The notes: generated by a model not told the origin, from the letters alone. A stretch of 64,000 nt of DNA from Mytilus trossulus (GCF_036588685.1 NC_086374.1:32542886-32606885), one strand, 5' to 3'; shown: positions 21,924 to 32,984, counted from the first letter of the stretch. Translations and numbers: made by a program.

Positions 21924-22265
21924 TTAGAAGCCGTACAATTTATGTTCCTGTTTGTTTATATTCTGTTCCAATACTTCCGATACTATTCTTTCTATTTTTT
22001 GTTCATTATTCTCTATTCTGTCAATCCCCATCCACAGCCTCAGGTATAGACGAATATCATATATGTGGCCTGGTCTAGTAATGTCAGCAGTGTGATCTGC
22101 ACATATATCATTTTGTAGAAAAAGATGAACGGGTGGCGTTATACATTGTTTTGATGTAAGATATGATACATCTTTTCTATAAAATCGATTGATTGACAGA
22201 TTGGTGGTTGCAGAACGTGCAGTTTCAAATAGTTCATGCATGCATGCACGGAACGAAAAGCTATT
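21924..22265 (-). CDS. Candidate terminal exon of an unknown protein
   Basis: An open frame on the minus strand runs for ~112 codons from just after a stop near 22268 to TAA at 21924. The sequence is mixed and hydrophilic, unlike the hydrophobic frames typical of this AT-rich DNA. It includes NRFYRKDVSYLTSKQ, CITPPVHLFLQND, GHIYDIRLYLRLWMG and a charged helical end (NNEQKIERIVSEVLEQN) that could form a coiled coil. No convincing acceptor joins it in frame, and I recognise no domain. It lies inside the palindrome-arm segment and could be a cargo gene remnant or host exon. Confidence 0.25.
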   Translation of the reverse strand, partial: NSFSFRACMHELFETARSATTNLSINRFYRKDVSYLTSKQCITPPVHLFLQNDICADHTADITRPGHIYDIRLYLRLWMGIDRIENNEQKIERIVSEVLEQNINKQEHKLYGF

Positions 22266-22269
22266 TTAA

Positions 22270-23854
22270 AACAATACATACCATGGGGAATACCTGTAAT
22301 AAAGGGTAGACCAGGATGAAGTTCGGTAAACTTTTTATACGGGTTTTACATTTTTTCTATTTTGGCGGATGAAGACAATTCTATTCCCAAGTCACCCTTA
22401 AGTGTCCATAAAATCAGCAGCACCCATACATATATATATATATATATACCTACTTTCCAATCTTTTAAAACAAATAAAAGAAAGGATAAGACAAACTAAT
22501 ACACATTATCAAACGCCTATTTTATCGGTAATAATACTTGAGCAGTCCTTGATCCATGCACAAGAAAGTGAAAATTTCATATCTTCTCTCAATTATAAAA
22601 TGGTTAAGTAGTGCTATAAATCTGTCATTTCATACTGATAAGCCGACCGATAATATTACTTAACTAACAGATGTTTTAAACACAAAATTTAAAACTTTTA
22701 AAATTTTAGGAAAATGCCCAGGCACATTTGGGCTTGACCCTCCCCCTTTTTTCTAAATTTAAAAAAAAAAAAAAAAAATGGAAATATTCTTTGATGTATC
22801 CTGCCTTTCTAGATTTATTTGAAAACTAATTATTTTTATATATGATGTTTAAACTATTTTAATCTTGCAATTTATTAAAAAAAAAAAAATTGTAAAAAAA
22901 TCAAAATCACATTATATAATGAAAAAAAATGATACTTTTCTTGATTGGTATTGTGTATTTCATTGTTCAGTGTTATCCCTTCTTTCAAAAATTGTCACCT
23001 ATAGATTGAGAGAGAAACCATGTGGTGTCTGTGAACTAACATAATATAATTGATGTGACAGTTTAATTTGAAAATATGGTGTTTTCTAAGTGGTGCAGGA
23101 GATAAGTTCACTTTTTATTCAACATCATTTTGATGCAAATTCTTGGGCTTAGTTCATAGACTGTGAGGGTCTTGTTGGAGTTGACAGAATATCAAATCAC
23201 GCGACTGGGAAACGCAGAATAAAGGACAAAACATATAGCATATACGAAAAAATATATAAAGAATAGAAAATAAAAGGATAATCAAATAGAGAATAATGAG
23301 CAAAATTATAAAGAATAGAAAAAATATTTTAAAAATTAAAAGAATACAAAATCGATGGACCATCCATCCAGACCATTATAAAAAAAAATTGTAGTTGTCC
23401 ATTTTTGTTTAACATATTATTTTATTTGAAAGATATAAAATGACCATACATTAATAACCTCTATGAAATGACACAGATTCAAATAATTTACAACCTTCGA
23501 TTTGTTTAATTTATGTTAGCAAACAAGTGCCGCATATCTATCAGAAGTTGTAAAATAATTATTACCAATTACAACAAACGCGGCTTAAAAGCCTTATCAA
23601 TTTTATGTAATGCACGCGTACGTTGATTGTAGCCCCCCTAGTGTTACCACATGCCGAGAAGTCTTCAAATGGAAACACAAGATAATCAATGACAAGACGT
23701 AGGACTTTTAAACTGGACCCCTGTTGTGTTCACTTATCGCTACACTGACGGTGCGAAGCTATAGATGGAACGGTGGACCAGTTTATATGACACTGATCTG
23801 TAGTTTTGTATAATATGATCACTTGGTATTTCTCTCTATGTAAGTGCAACGAAG
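22270..23854. other. Unassigned DNA with simple repeats
   Basis: (TA)n at 22430-22449, poly-A runs at 22759-22778 and 22877-22889, and an A-rich low-complexity block at 23225-23350. The sequence 23600-23850 is less AT-rich than its surroundings and precedes the candidate first exon at 23855. Confidence 0.4.
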
Positions 23855-23959
23855 ATGACAGACAGTGGACATCAAAAGGAGGAAAGACAAGTTAAACATA
23901 AACGGGATAGTTTTCCTGTTTCGTTTATGAAACATTCATCACAGTTCAAGAAATTGGAG
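23855..23959 (+). CDS. Candidate first coding exon of an unknown host gene
   Basis: ATG at 23855 opens 35 codons up to a donor GAG|GTTAGT at 23959/23960, phase 0. The peptide is hydrophilic and basic (MTDSGHQKEERQVKHKRDSF, then MKHSSQFKKLE), like a cytoplasmic N-terminus. The upstream 250 bases are relatively GC-rich, with GTATAATATG at ~23808. No downstream exon was found. The frame continues past the donor into a G-rich stretch that does not look like protein, which supports the splice site. Confidence 0.3.
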
Positions 23960-23986
23960 GTTAGTTTTGCTCAGTTTACTAGAGGT

Positions 23987-24018
23987 GGGGTGAGGGGTGG
24001 GGGTCAAGGATACTGGGG
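23987..24018 (+). other. Potential G-quadruplex
   Basis: Four runs of at least four G (23987-23990, 23994-23997, 23999-24003, 24015-24018) with loops of 3, 1 and 11 bases, ~30 bases after the candidate donor at 23960. Confidence 0.5.
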
Positions 24019-25407
24019 TCCCCTCATGGATACCCGACATATATGCTCAATGCATACTAGACGTTTAATAAGTCTCTGCTTATGCCCCTTTTCAAATCCT
24101 CGATCGATCCGCATCTGCGAATCAATTTGCATATTTTTATTACGATAGCACTGCATAAGAATAATATCGATCACTCCATAATAAACAAGTACAATTTGGA
24201 ATAAAACATCTATGGAACTCCAAAACTGATTATGATAACGATAATCATATCATTAAAGAAAGAGGTGTATCATGAAGCAAAGTTTAATGCTATAACTAAA
24301 TTGGACTTTACTACTCTGACAATTTGTTATATCACAAAGATAAATTTATATACTACAAGTGTGGACACAGATCAGTGTGGATAGTATGTTTGGGTTTTTG
24401 ACAGTGTTTTGTATGATAAAAGAAGTTCTTTGTTATCCCCATTGGTTTCTATATTATTAACTATGTTGCATGATATGACAACCAACCTGAGCATTAGCAG
24501 AGTTGTTTATTTTATATTTAGTTTTTTTATGTTCAAGACGGGCATAAAAGAGCTCCAGACACTAATTGCATCAATTACCAAATGATAATGTCAGATAGAG
24601 TATGTTCCATATTCTTGATTTTGAATACATTTTGAAGCTAGAAGAAGAGGAACACATAACAAGTTATTTTATTCATGATGTGATTTTTTTATATATTGGA
24701 GATGGTATCTGAAAATATGTGAACATAAGTTTGAACGTAAAATTATTAGATAAATATTATTTATTATCTTAAGTTTAATTATTATGATTATGAAATTAAT
24801 AGTGTTTCTATTTGGTAATCTCATTATTATTTCCCACTGGTGAAAGTTGAAGTAATCTTTAAACATTTAAAAAATTAAAAAGTTAACTTTCTTTACGCTT
24901 AGTCTTAGAACAACTGTTAGGACACACTAGCTATGAAATTGTTGCATAAAAAGATGGAAAATGTACCTATTATTTTAGCAAAAAGTGAAAGATACCCAGG
25001 GATGGAACCAGTCATTTTTAAAAGAGGGTTCTAAACATTTGTTCCAATTTAAAACCAATGATCGTAAAAAAAAGGGTGTTCAAAGCACAGAACCCTGGAT
25101 CCGCCACTGAATCCAAAAGATATTTATACTCATAAGTCTATGAAAAAATAACACACCATTGCGAAAAACGAATAAACGAGCAAGAGATTATTTAATGTAA
25201 AAAACTAGTTTTGAACATTTTCATAAGTACCTAAAGAACTGTACTCGCACTCTTATGCAATCTATTTGGCACACAGAATAATTGACAAAAAGTCTGCATC
25301 TTCATGGATAATATGACCATTCCAGTCAAAATATAATACGCTGTTCTTTATAGGTCACCAGACACTTCTATCAAAAGGATTTTTATTAAAGAAACACAAA
25401 ATTTTAG
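24019..25407. other. Unassigned DNA with a MITE remnant
   Basis: 25010-25110 carries CCAGTCATTTTTAAAAGAGG...CAAAGCACAGAACCC and the terminus TGGATCCGCCACTG, the right end of the MITE type seen at 15580-15716. Nothing else recognised. Confidence 0.4.
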
Positions 25408-25419
25408 AAGGCAGACAAA

Positions 25420-25496
25420 ATGGCAGAAGTTACTACAACCACAGAGAACAGTAGTGAAGGATACATTTTGAGGAAAATCTTTAGAGGTAAAAAAAA
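25420..25496 (+). CDS. Candidate first coding exon of an unknown gene
   Basis: ATG in a good context (GACAAAATGG) opens MAEVTTTTENSSEGYILRKI then FR. A possible donor follows at 25496/25497 (AGAG|GTAAAA), phase 2. A possible acceptor (ACAAAATTTTAG) ends at 25407, so the exon could run 25408-25496. The Thr/Ser/Glu-rich start is protein-like but short; no partner exon was found. Confidence 0.22.
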
Positions 25497-25509
25497 AAAA
25501 AGAAGTATC

Positions 25510-26430
25510 TTAGAATGCTGAAATTAAGATTCATAATTGTTGTTTTATAAAAAAAGTGTTCTTTCTTATCTCATTGCTAAAGGTTTTGAAAGTGCTAATT
25601 TAAATATAATTCATACATGTATTTTGACAATTGAAGTTCGGTCGGAATTGTTATTAGTGAATTAAAATTCATTATTTTAAGAATGCGTGCAATGTATCGG
25701 TTACTCTATGAAAAGGAATATATTATGAATTTTAGAGCGAGGGCCTGATATGTGATGTTCAGTTGTACAATCATTTGCACATTTTATTTATACGGCGATC
25801 AGATCCGGCTGCTCCTTCAGCCCTTGTACATCTCTCTGAAACATTTGCTTACTTTACAAGTTACAGTTCGTTTTTGATAAGGTTAATGTAAGATGTTGCA
25901 AGACTTTTACCATCTTGAGTCATTTATAACCATAAAAATGCTAGATTTCTGTTCTCTAACTTAAGTTTGCCTCAACCGAATGTTAAAATCACAAAACTGT
26001 CTTAACTACTTGAATTCTGTGCATGTATCTGAATGTGGAAGTTGGCACGTGCACATTTACGAGCAGGATCATTTGTAGCCCATAGACACATTTTTTTTGT
26101 ATGAACTGCATCTTTTTATTTGATCTTTCAGATAGCTTTGGTTGGACGGAAAAATGGAAACATGTATTTGGGAATATTACATTTACAAAGATGATTGTTC
26201 GAAAAGTTAAGAAGAGTTTGAAGATGAATAATTCCAACTACAGATCTGCATGTCACTAAAAGATCAGATTACTAAACGATTAGTACCAGATGCATTATAA
26301 CGAAGCTTCAAGTTGTCTCTCAGTTTGTCTGTAATAAATTAATAAATAAGACCGTTGGAATTTTCTTTTAAATTATTTTAATTTTGTACCATGTAATACT
26401 TTTAAGATTATTTTTATATAGAACAAAATT
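25510..26430. other. Unassigned AT-rich DNA
   Basis: No feature supported up to the right palindrome arm. Confidence 0.35.
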
Positions 26431-27309
26431 CATATTGAATGTAGAATAAATTTATTCTGTGTCCAAGCCTCACCATACAGATAACTTTACTTAAAATAAA
26501 TTTATTTTATATTTTATTATAATCCGAAATCGCATTGAAACTAGAATTTATTTATTCTGTCACAGCCTCACCATACAGATAACTATACTTCAAAATAAAT
26601 TTATTTTATATTTTATTATAATCCGAAATCGCATTCAAATAGAATAAATTTATTCTGTGTCACAGCCTCAACATACAAATAACTTTACGTCAAAATAAAT
26701 TTATTTTATATTTCATTATAATCCGAAATCGCATTCAAATAGAATTAATTTATTCTGTGTCACAGCCTCACCATACAGATAACTTTACTTCAAAATAAAT
26801 TTATTTTATATTTTATTATAATCCAAAATCGCATTGAATGTAGAATAAATGTATTGTGTGTCTCAGCCTCACCATACAGATTATTGGACTTTCAAAATAA
26901 ATTTATTTTCAATATTTTTATAATCATAAATGACATTGAATGTAGAATAAATTTATTCTATGATTTTCTCGAACTAATAATAGATATTATGGCTCTATAT
27001 AATAAATTTATTTTATAATGATCATGCACCATGCATTTAGAATAAATTTATTCTATGTTGAATCCTTTACAGAGAGTTGACTAAAAATGGACAGCTAAGT
27101 GTAGATTTCAGTATAAATTTATTTTGAAATGTAACAAATAAATACTAATATAACAGAATTGTCTTTGTTATTCATGATTTTTTCTCTAATACATGGGTTA
27201 TAGAATAAATTTATTACGTTCTGGTCCGAATTTGGCCTCTAATTGCACTTGTCAGAATTAAGAGTGAAAAAAGAGGAAAATTGGTTTTTTCCTTTTTTAT
27301 TCTGCTCTC
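26431..27309 (-). repeat. Right inverted arm: array of AATAAATTTATT palindromes
   Basis: Inverted copy of 13315-14010. The palindrome or a near variant occurs at about 26445, 26495, 26545, 26594, 26643, 26694, 26743, 26794, 26844, 26896, 26946, 27001, 27041, 27112 and 27204, mostly every 49-51 bases. Spacers such as GTGTCACAGCCTCACCATAC and TATTATAATCCGAAATCGCA repeat with a period of ~100 (two palindromes). It has about four more units than the left arm, so the inner part has expanded or contracted. Confidence 0.9.
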
Positions 27310-28190
27310 AGTTTATCGTTAAATAAAAACATTACACGCATTCTGATTTGGGTATGATTATGTTGAAAACCACACTTTTCATGACACTAAAAAAATTACG
27401 ACTAAAACCTGAAATTGCTTCAACAATTTTGAACACGGAAGGACATACAATATACTATTTCTTAACTTCAAAAAAGACATGACAAGTAAGTGCCTATGAA
27501 AATAAAACATTATATACTGCTATGTATATCTGATGAAAAATAATAAATACACGTTTTAGGACCGGGAAAATATGTTGATAGTTACTTTGAATTACAAGAA
27601 TAAATTAAACAATTAGAGTCAAACATACCTCGACAAATGTCCAATGCCAGATATTTTTATAGCACTGAACTAATGTACCCTATTGATCAGATAAGCTTGA
27701 AGTTTTGCAGTTCAATGAAAATCAACAAATTTCAAAATCATTTGACAATAACAACAATGACAATTTCACTTCCTTTAAAATGTTTAAATTATGTAAATGT
27801 TCGAACATTCGTTCGTGTCTATCTAGCGTACTCTAGATCTTTTGCGTTTGTCTTAATGTTTAGGTTCTCTGAAACCTCGCGAAAAAAAAACATAGATGGT
27901 TTTGTTGTTGATATAAATAGATCTTCTTATTTCAAAATTAACATATAAAACAAAAAATATATCTTTTATATAATGTCTATATATCAAATTTGTAAAGATT
28001 GCATTAGGCATTGGGTTTCATTCAGAGTTGAAAACAAGATGTTCTTGATCACTTGTTTTAATTGTTTCATTGTTATTCCTTCACAGTGACTTCTCTTTGT
28101 TTCATATGAGTGTATTGTATACTATTGATTATTTGAAATAAATATATTTTATGATTTTTCATTTCCTATCGTTAATTACCCGTTTTTAGA
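27310..28190. other. Unassigned AT-rich DNA
   Basis: No exon or repeat supported; the 103-codon open frame at 27637-27948 shows no domain. Confidence 0.35.
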
Positions 28191-28199
28191 TGGTGACGT

Positions 28200-28617
28200 T
28201 CCCTTGTTTATATATCTCAACTTGTACGATTCGCTCGTGTATGTAACAATGTTTTTAGATTTTACGAGAGAAATGTATGTATTACTGAAAAATTATTTCA
28301 CCAGGGTTTTCGATATCACAAACTAGTCAAAACATTTACTAAATTTTATCATCGGTATAAAGACATCATTCGTAAATATAGCTCAACGTGCAGACTTCTT
28401 ATACGTTTAGGTATTTCACATCCAATTTTTTATGGAAATATTCTTTATAAAGCACAAAAGTGTCAGTATTCACCTCAGAAACTTACAAAACCTTTGAATA
28501 GACTTATTAAGAAGGGATATAATTACGATACTGTTGTCAAGTCATTAAAGATTGCATATTTTGGCGTTAATATTGAGTCACTGATAAGGTCTTTGCGTCG
28601 GAACTAAACACATTTTT
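28200..28617 (+). pseudogene. C-terminal end of a reverse-transcriptase ORF (5'-truncated element)
   Basis: Open frame ending with TAA at 28617 without its N-terminal half. Readable stretches are YISQLVRFARVCNNVFRFYE, ITEKLFHQGFRYHKL, FTKFYHRYKD and LGISHPIFYGNILYK. The block VYISQL.R..R also occurs in the RT element at 40513-41250 (VYISQLIRYSRAC), so both belong to the same broad RT group, downstream of the polymerase motifs. The frame runs directly into a long repeated 3' UTR. The fragment is typical 5' truncation by target-primed reverse transcription. I assign it to a Penelope-like or related RT lineage with moderate confidence. Confidence 0.7.
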
Positions 28618-29235
28618 TTCTAAAAACAGTTGTTGGCATGACACGGGTTATGTTCTTCTCATATATGTTATGATGGTATGATACTAAACCCCTAACGGGA
28701 AGAATTGTGCCTGATGTTCATATGATGAAATCATAATCTTTCAGTCAGTTTAATTGAAGTCTGGAGCTGGCATGTCAGTTAACTGCTAGTAGTCTGTTGT
28801 TATTTATGTATTATTGTCATTTTGTTTATTTTCTTTTGTTACATCTTCTGACATCCGACTCGGACTTCTCTTGAACTGGATTTTAATGTGCGTATTGTTA
28901 TGCGTTTACTTTTCTACATTGGGTAGAGGTTTAGGGGGAGGGTTAGATCTCACAAACATGTTATAACCCCGCCGCATTTTTGCGCCTGTCCCAAGTCAGG
29001 AGCCTCTGGCCTTTGTTAGTCTTGTCTTATTTTAATTTTAGTTTCTTGTGTACAATTTGGAAATTAGTATGGCGTTCATTATCACTGAACTAGTAGATAT
29101 TTGTTTAGGGTCCAGCTGAAGGACGCCTCCGGGTGCGGGAATTTCTCGCTACATTGAAGACCTGGTGTTGGTTTTTTTATTTGGTCGGGTTGTTGTCGCT
29201 TTGACACATTCCCCATTTCCATTCTCAATTTTATA
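28618..29235 (+). repeat. 3' UTR of the RT element
   Basis: Noncoding continuation of the RT fragment. It contains ATGGTATGATACTAAACCCC, TAACGGGAAGAATTGTGCCT, CACAAACATGTTATAACCCC, CCCAAGTCAGGAGCC and ACGCCTCCGGGTGCGGGAAT, and ends near CATTCCCCATTTCC. An inverted piece lies at 55085-55225, and the CCTGTCCCAAGTCAGAAG block recurs at 38594. I recognise it as one of the most frequent Mytilus repeats. Confidence 0.75.
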
Positions 29236-30235
29236 TGTGCAACATTAAGGTTATGATCATATACATATTTTTAACAACTTACGGTAAATTTCTTTCATCA
29301 ATGAAAATGCTGGTTTAGTTTTGACAGTTGTCCGTTTTTCAAGTTTAGACGCTACAATGTAATGACAATGCATTATAAAATACATTTGATAAACACAAAA
29401 TGTTTGTATAAAAAAGACAATGCGTACTGAATAGATGGAAATTTAGACCATTTTTTCATGGTTTTGTGCCCTTAGTGATTTATAGATCTGTTGAGTGAAT
29501 AAGTACCAGTATGTGTAATTGTTCCTTTTTCAACATGGTGTCGAAGTTATAAAATATTTTTTCATTTTTTTTTTAAACATTCAAAGATTTCAAGACACAC
29601 CATAAAACACACGAGACTTTACGAAAATCGTTGCAATATACAATCTACAGGTATGTATCTATATATAACTGTGCCTTCATAGACAAGTCATGTTGAGTAT
29701 CAGTATTTAGTTTCGCTTCTTATCACACAATGGTGTTTTTTTCTTTATAATCCATAAAGATATATAAATTTTATTATTACTTTGAACATATCAAATCATA
29801 TACTATATTTTGGCAAAGTATTAACTAATTCTATAATTTTTGATTTAGACTCCCTTAAGAATGTTTTCTCTGAAAGAATAGTTCAAACAATAATAAAAAA
29901 AGAGGTGGTTTTACTTAAAGACAAAATCGTCGACAAGATAAAACCTTCCAAATTGATAATAGTGAAGACACAACAACAAATATACCAAGTCTAAGAGTTT
30001 TGAAAAAAGATGACAGGAACCAGTCAATAACTCGTGTCAGTTTAGGTTCGGAGAAATAACTGTCTTCTCCTGCGATAAAAAGTACCTTTGTGATCCAAAT
30101 ATTTATATGTGCGGCCCGTTGATAACGAAAACTGGAGGTTCGCTACTCAGTTTAAAAAAAACCAAGCTTTTCATATCAGTAGTACATATTGATAGGAGAT
30201 TAATAAAGGAACAAAAAAAAAACCCAAATATATAT
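29236..30235. other. Unassigned AT-rich DNA
   Basis: No feature supported. A 70-codon frame at 29782-29994 is hydrophilic but lacks splice signals or motifs. Confidence 0.35.
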
Positions 30236-30239
30236 ATAT

Positions 30240-30415
30240 ATACTCGTCTAAACATCAACCCAACAATGTTAGATCTGTAAATTTGCTTTCGCAAATTGTT
30301 GGTTCTTCCTTCGCCGGGACTCGAACCCATGCTACTGTGATATCGTGACACCAAATCGCCTGCAATGCAGCCGTCCCGCTAGACCTCACGACCACCTGGG
30401 CTCTACATATATATA
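30240..30415 (-). repeat. tRNA-derived SINE, family A
   Basis: On the minus strand the tRNA-like head starts GCCCAGGTGGTCGTG, with box A (AGGTCTAGCGG, plus 30376-30386) and box B (GGGTTCGAGTCCC, plus 30316-30328). The tail GAAAGCAAATTTACAGATCT, ACATTGTTGGGTTGATGTTT and AGACGAGT follows, then TATA. The A-B distance is long, as in Leu/Ser-type tRNAs. Other copies are at 43835, 44500 and 45292. Confidence 0.75.
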
Positions 30416-30619
30416 TATATACAGCACAAACAACATTTTCCAAAAGACCAAAAGAGTGAAAAAGTATATTTAAACAAAACGCATTTGACTAACAGGTCGA
30501 ACAACTGATGTTCTTTAACCCTGCTGCTGCCATTGACGATTGCCAAATAAAATTGATCACAAGATGTAACAAAATGGATCCTAATATAAATTTAATACGT
30601 CACAGAAAGAAAAAAAAAA

Positions 30620-30871
30620 TGTTAACTTGTGGACAGGATGTTGTGCCACAAACATTCGGTGTCAATATTTCTTTAGTACACCATATCCGGATTTCTCTAA
30701 AAATGAGGGTACTTTATCTAAAAATGAAGGTACTTTTTATATGGCCTTCCAAATACCGTTTCGATCCCTAACATCACTGAAGAGACATTTATTGTCGAAA
30801 TCCGGATATGATGTACTAAAGAAATATTGACACCGAATGTTTGTGGCACAACATCCTGTCCACAAGTTAAC
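30620..30871. repeat. Hairpin MITE with 75-bp near-perfect inverted arms
   Basis: GTTAACTTGTGGACAGGATG...ATATCCGGATTTC (30620-30696) is repeated inverted at 30797-30871. The ~100-base loop contains AAAATGAGGGTACTTT twice and GGCCTTCCAAATACCGTTTC. Confidence 0.85.
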
Positions 30872-30879
30872 AATTTTTT

Positions 30880-31000
30880 TTTACTCTAAAAATGAGGGTA
30901 CTTTCTCTAAAAATGAAGGTACTTTTTATATGGCCTTCCAAATACCGTTTAGATCCCTAACATCACTGAAGAGAAATTTATTGTCGAAATCCGGATATTC
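30880..31000 (+). repeat. Second copy of the MITE loop
   Basis: 30885-30999 repeats the loop of the preceding hairpin (AAAATGAGGGTACTTT, ATGGCCTTCCAAATACCG, GAAATCCGGATAT) in the same orientation but has only one arm fragment. It is either a partial tandem duplication or a truncated sister MITE. Confidence 0.75.
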
Positions 31001-31302
31001 AAAATTACAAAGATTTTATATGACTTTTACAGCTTGCTAAAAATTATACATGTTAATTATTTATTCAAAAATTGGGTCAATGGGAAATATTTTGTAAGTC
31101 ATTAAAAGGAAAAAATCAGAGGATTCCAAAAATCTGACAAAAATTCCATAACATGACAAGCAAACATTCATAAAATGCAGGTCTGATGTTGACACACATC
31201 TGTGTTGATTAAAATCTACTTAAGAAATACACTCAACGTCTCTTTAGCGGTTGCAAAGCACTTTTTCTAAATCAATTTAGTTTTCAATGAGGGTAATACC
31301 GT
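31001..31302. other. Unassigned DNA between repeats
   Basis: AT-rich; nothing recognised. Confidence 0.35.
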
Positions 31303-31710
31303 AGTCCCACTAGGCCACGATCGCGATACGATCTGTGAAAAAAAGGTAAGGTCGTATTACGGTCGTGAACATCAAGATTGTGATGAGCGTTGCCAGCTTT
31401 GAACATGTTAAAAAAATCGTGGTGCGGTCGTAGTAGAAGTATAGTGAGAGCGTACTAAGAGCGTAGTAAGATCGATAGCAAAGGTCGCTGTATCATCGTA
31501 GCGAGAGCGTAGCGAAAGCGTGATTCTATTCGGAGAGACTACGCTACGATCTCACAGCGACGTGATTACGACCTCACTACGACCATCACGTTCTCACAAA
31601 GACCCAACTACGTTTCCACTACGACTATACCACGCTGTTTACGACCATAGAACGATTCAAGCACGCTCTTGCCGTACTCATCACGCTCATCGTTCTTATT
31701 GTCTTTTCAC
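31303..31710. repeat. Left 11-bp periodic array, itself a fold-back
   Basis: From 31420 to 31522 CpG recurs at 11-base steps in units such as CGTACTAAGAG, CGTAGTAAGAT and CGTAGCGAGAG. From ~31545 to 31700 the complementary form runs the other way (ACGACCTCACT, ACGACTATACC, GCACGCTCTTG). The block can therefore fold on a centre near 31530. The 64-codon frame across it is a by-product of the repeat. Confidence 0.8.
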
Positions 31711-31858
31711 ATAAAAATCATAAAAAAGCGCCTTAAATTTTGTTAGTCTGTATGTAATTATCCATTTGATCTAACGGCTCATCACTGCTTCTCGTTTATA
31801 TATAATAGATTAGACCATTGATTTTCCCGTTAAGATGGTTTTAAACTAGTAATTTCTT

Positions 31859-32001
31859 GGGCCCTTTAAAGCTTGCTGTTCGATGTGAGCCAAGGGTCTG
31901 TGTTTAAGGCCGTAACTGGCCGATTAGGTTTTACTTTATAAATTGTTACTTGGATGGAGAGTTGTCTCATTGGCAATCATACAACATCTTCCTATATCTA
32001 T
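31859..32001 (+). repeat. Dispersed retroelement tail, family R1
   Basis: TTTAAAGCTTGCTGTTCGATG, GGCCGTAACTGG, TGGATGGAGAGTTGTCTCAT, CAACATCTTCCTATATCTA; inserted inside the foldback element. Confidence 0.7.
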
Positions 32002-32436
32002 TGACAAATTTGTGGTATCTCTGCTATAGTTCACTAAAATATCGTCTTTTAAGCTTTATGAACCAGTGAAATTGAAATGATCATCTTACGGCCAGAAATC
32101 ACCTTTAAATTGTAGCCAACAAAAAACAAATATCAATAATAAAATTCAACAAGATTATAATACAAAAGTTTACAAGAAGAATTAGACACATATTACTGTC
32201 AATTTAACTGTCAAAATATGAGTCCAAAATTTATCTTTATCTGTATCCGAAAATCTTCTCGGAATCCAATATGAATATTATGTTCACTACTAAGGTCACA
32301 ATCCAGTATGATGTTGTTCGTAGAATAAAAGTGGCAATCAAAATGCTGTGATAACAAATGTATGTAAATGTCTATGTCTGAGAATTTAACTTTAGTGTCT
32401 GTATATATATAGTTGTCACGGAAAATTCTTAAACAC
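32002..32436. other. Interior of the foldback element left of the LTR element
   Basis: No repeat recognised. On the minus strand 32211-32402 is open for ~64 codons after a possible acceptor (TATATATATACAG) and reads as a mixed peptide (DTKVKFSDIDIYIHLL, LSSEHNIHIGFRED). I cannot identify it and treat it as a weak candidate exon. Confidence 0.25.
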
Positions 32437-32689
32437 TCTAGAATGGAACGGCCTAGAAAGTTACAACGGACGTTTTTTTTTAGTAAAATGTAGAAGTTTA
32501 TATAACGCATCTTTTATTAGGATCATTCTGGAATCATTATGTAAGTTAAATGGAACGTTCCAATTATTCTGTGATTGTTCCAGTGATTTCTAAACTACAC
32601 AGTTATAAGATTATTTTGTAAACAACTATCAGGCCATACAACACAAATAGGCCAACATAAATAAATATAATAATTACAATATCATTACA
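32437..32689 (-). repeat. 3' LTR of the Gmr1-like element
   Basis: On the minus strand it begins TGTAATGATATTGTAATTAT and ends near CGTTCCATTCTAGA. It matches 36629-36878 except for scattered substitutions and small indels. It contains GGAACGTTCC, a palindrome. Confidence 0.85.
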
Positions 32690-32984
32690 GCTTAGTCTAA
32701 CAAAAACGTGTCATGAATAAGATGAACAAAAATACATAGTATATACAAAGTGTTTAAATAAGCTCTAGATAAAACATCTACTACTAAAGTATTACATTAT
32801 CTTTACCCTTAAAATGTTTTACAATTACACCATATTCCTGTAACACTAAACTACAACCTCTGATTCTTTTTTCTCATTTAAAGTATGAAGGTGAAGGATT
32901 ATGATCAGTAGACACAAATATAGGATATACAGTGGGATTCAAATATACATCAAAATGTTGAAGTGCTGACAACATTGCAAAACA

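Larger units (their letters stand above)
13315..27309. mobile_element. Large segment bounded by palindrome-array inverted repeats (putative foldback-like element)
   Basis: The outer 19 bases GAGAGCAGAATAAAAAAGG at 13315 reappear inverted at the end of 27291-27309. Homology then continues inward for ~690 bp on the left and ~880 bp on the right, in the same order and inverted. Both arms consist of regularly spaced copies of the palindrome AATAAATTTATT. Long inverted repeats made of internal repeats are the hallmark of Foldback/Galileo-type DNA transposons. The 12.4-kb interior has no recognised transposase and carries many later insertions. No target duplication was found (flanks ATACTATCAACA and AGTTTATCG), so two independent insertions of one array in opposite orientation remain possible. 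Confidence 0.5.

Noticed and set aside
13315-27309. Polinton/Maverick (large element with long inverted repeats)
   Set aside because: No DNA polymerase B, integrase, packaging ATPase or capsid frame in the interior. The ends lack a matching AG terminus on both sides and no 6-bp duplication is visible.
31520-31714. 64-codon His/Arg/Ser-rich frame (SHSDVITTSLRPSRSHKDPT)
   Set aside because: A direct consequence of the 11-bp periodic repeat, not a gene. The same kind of frame appears on the other strand at 37104-37322.
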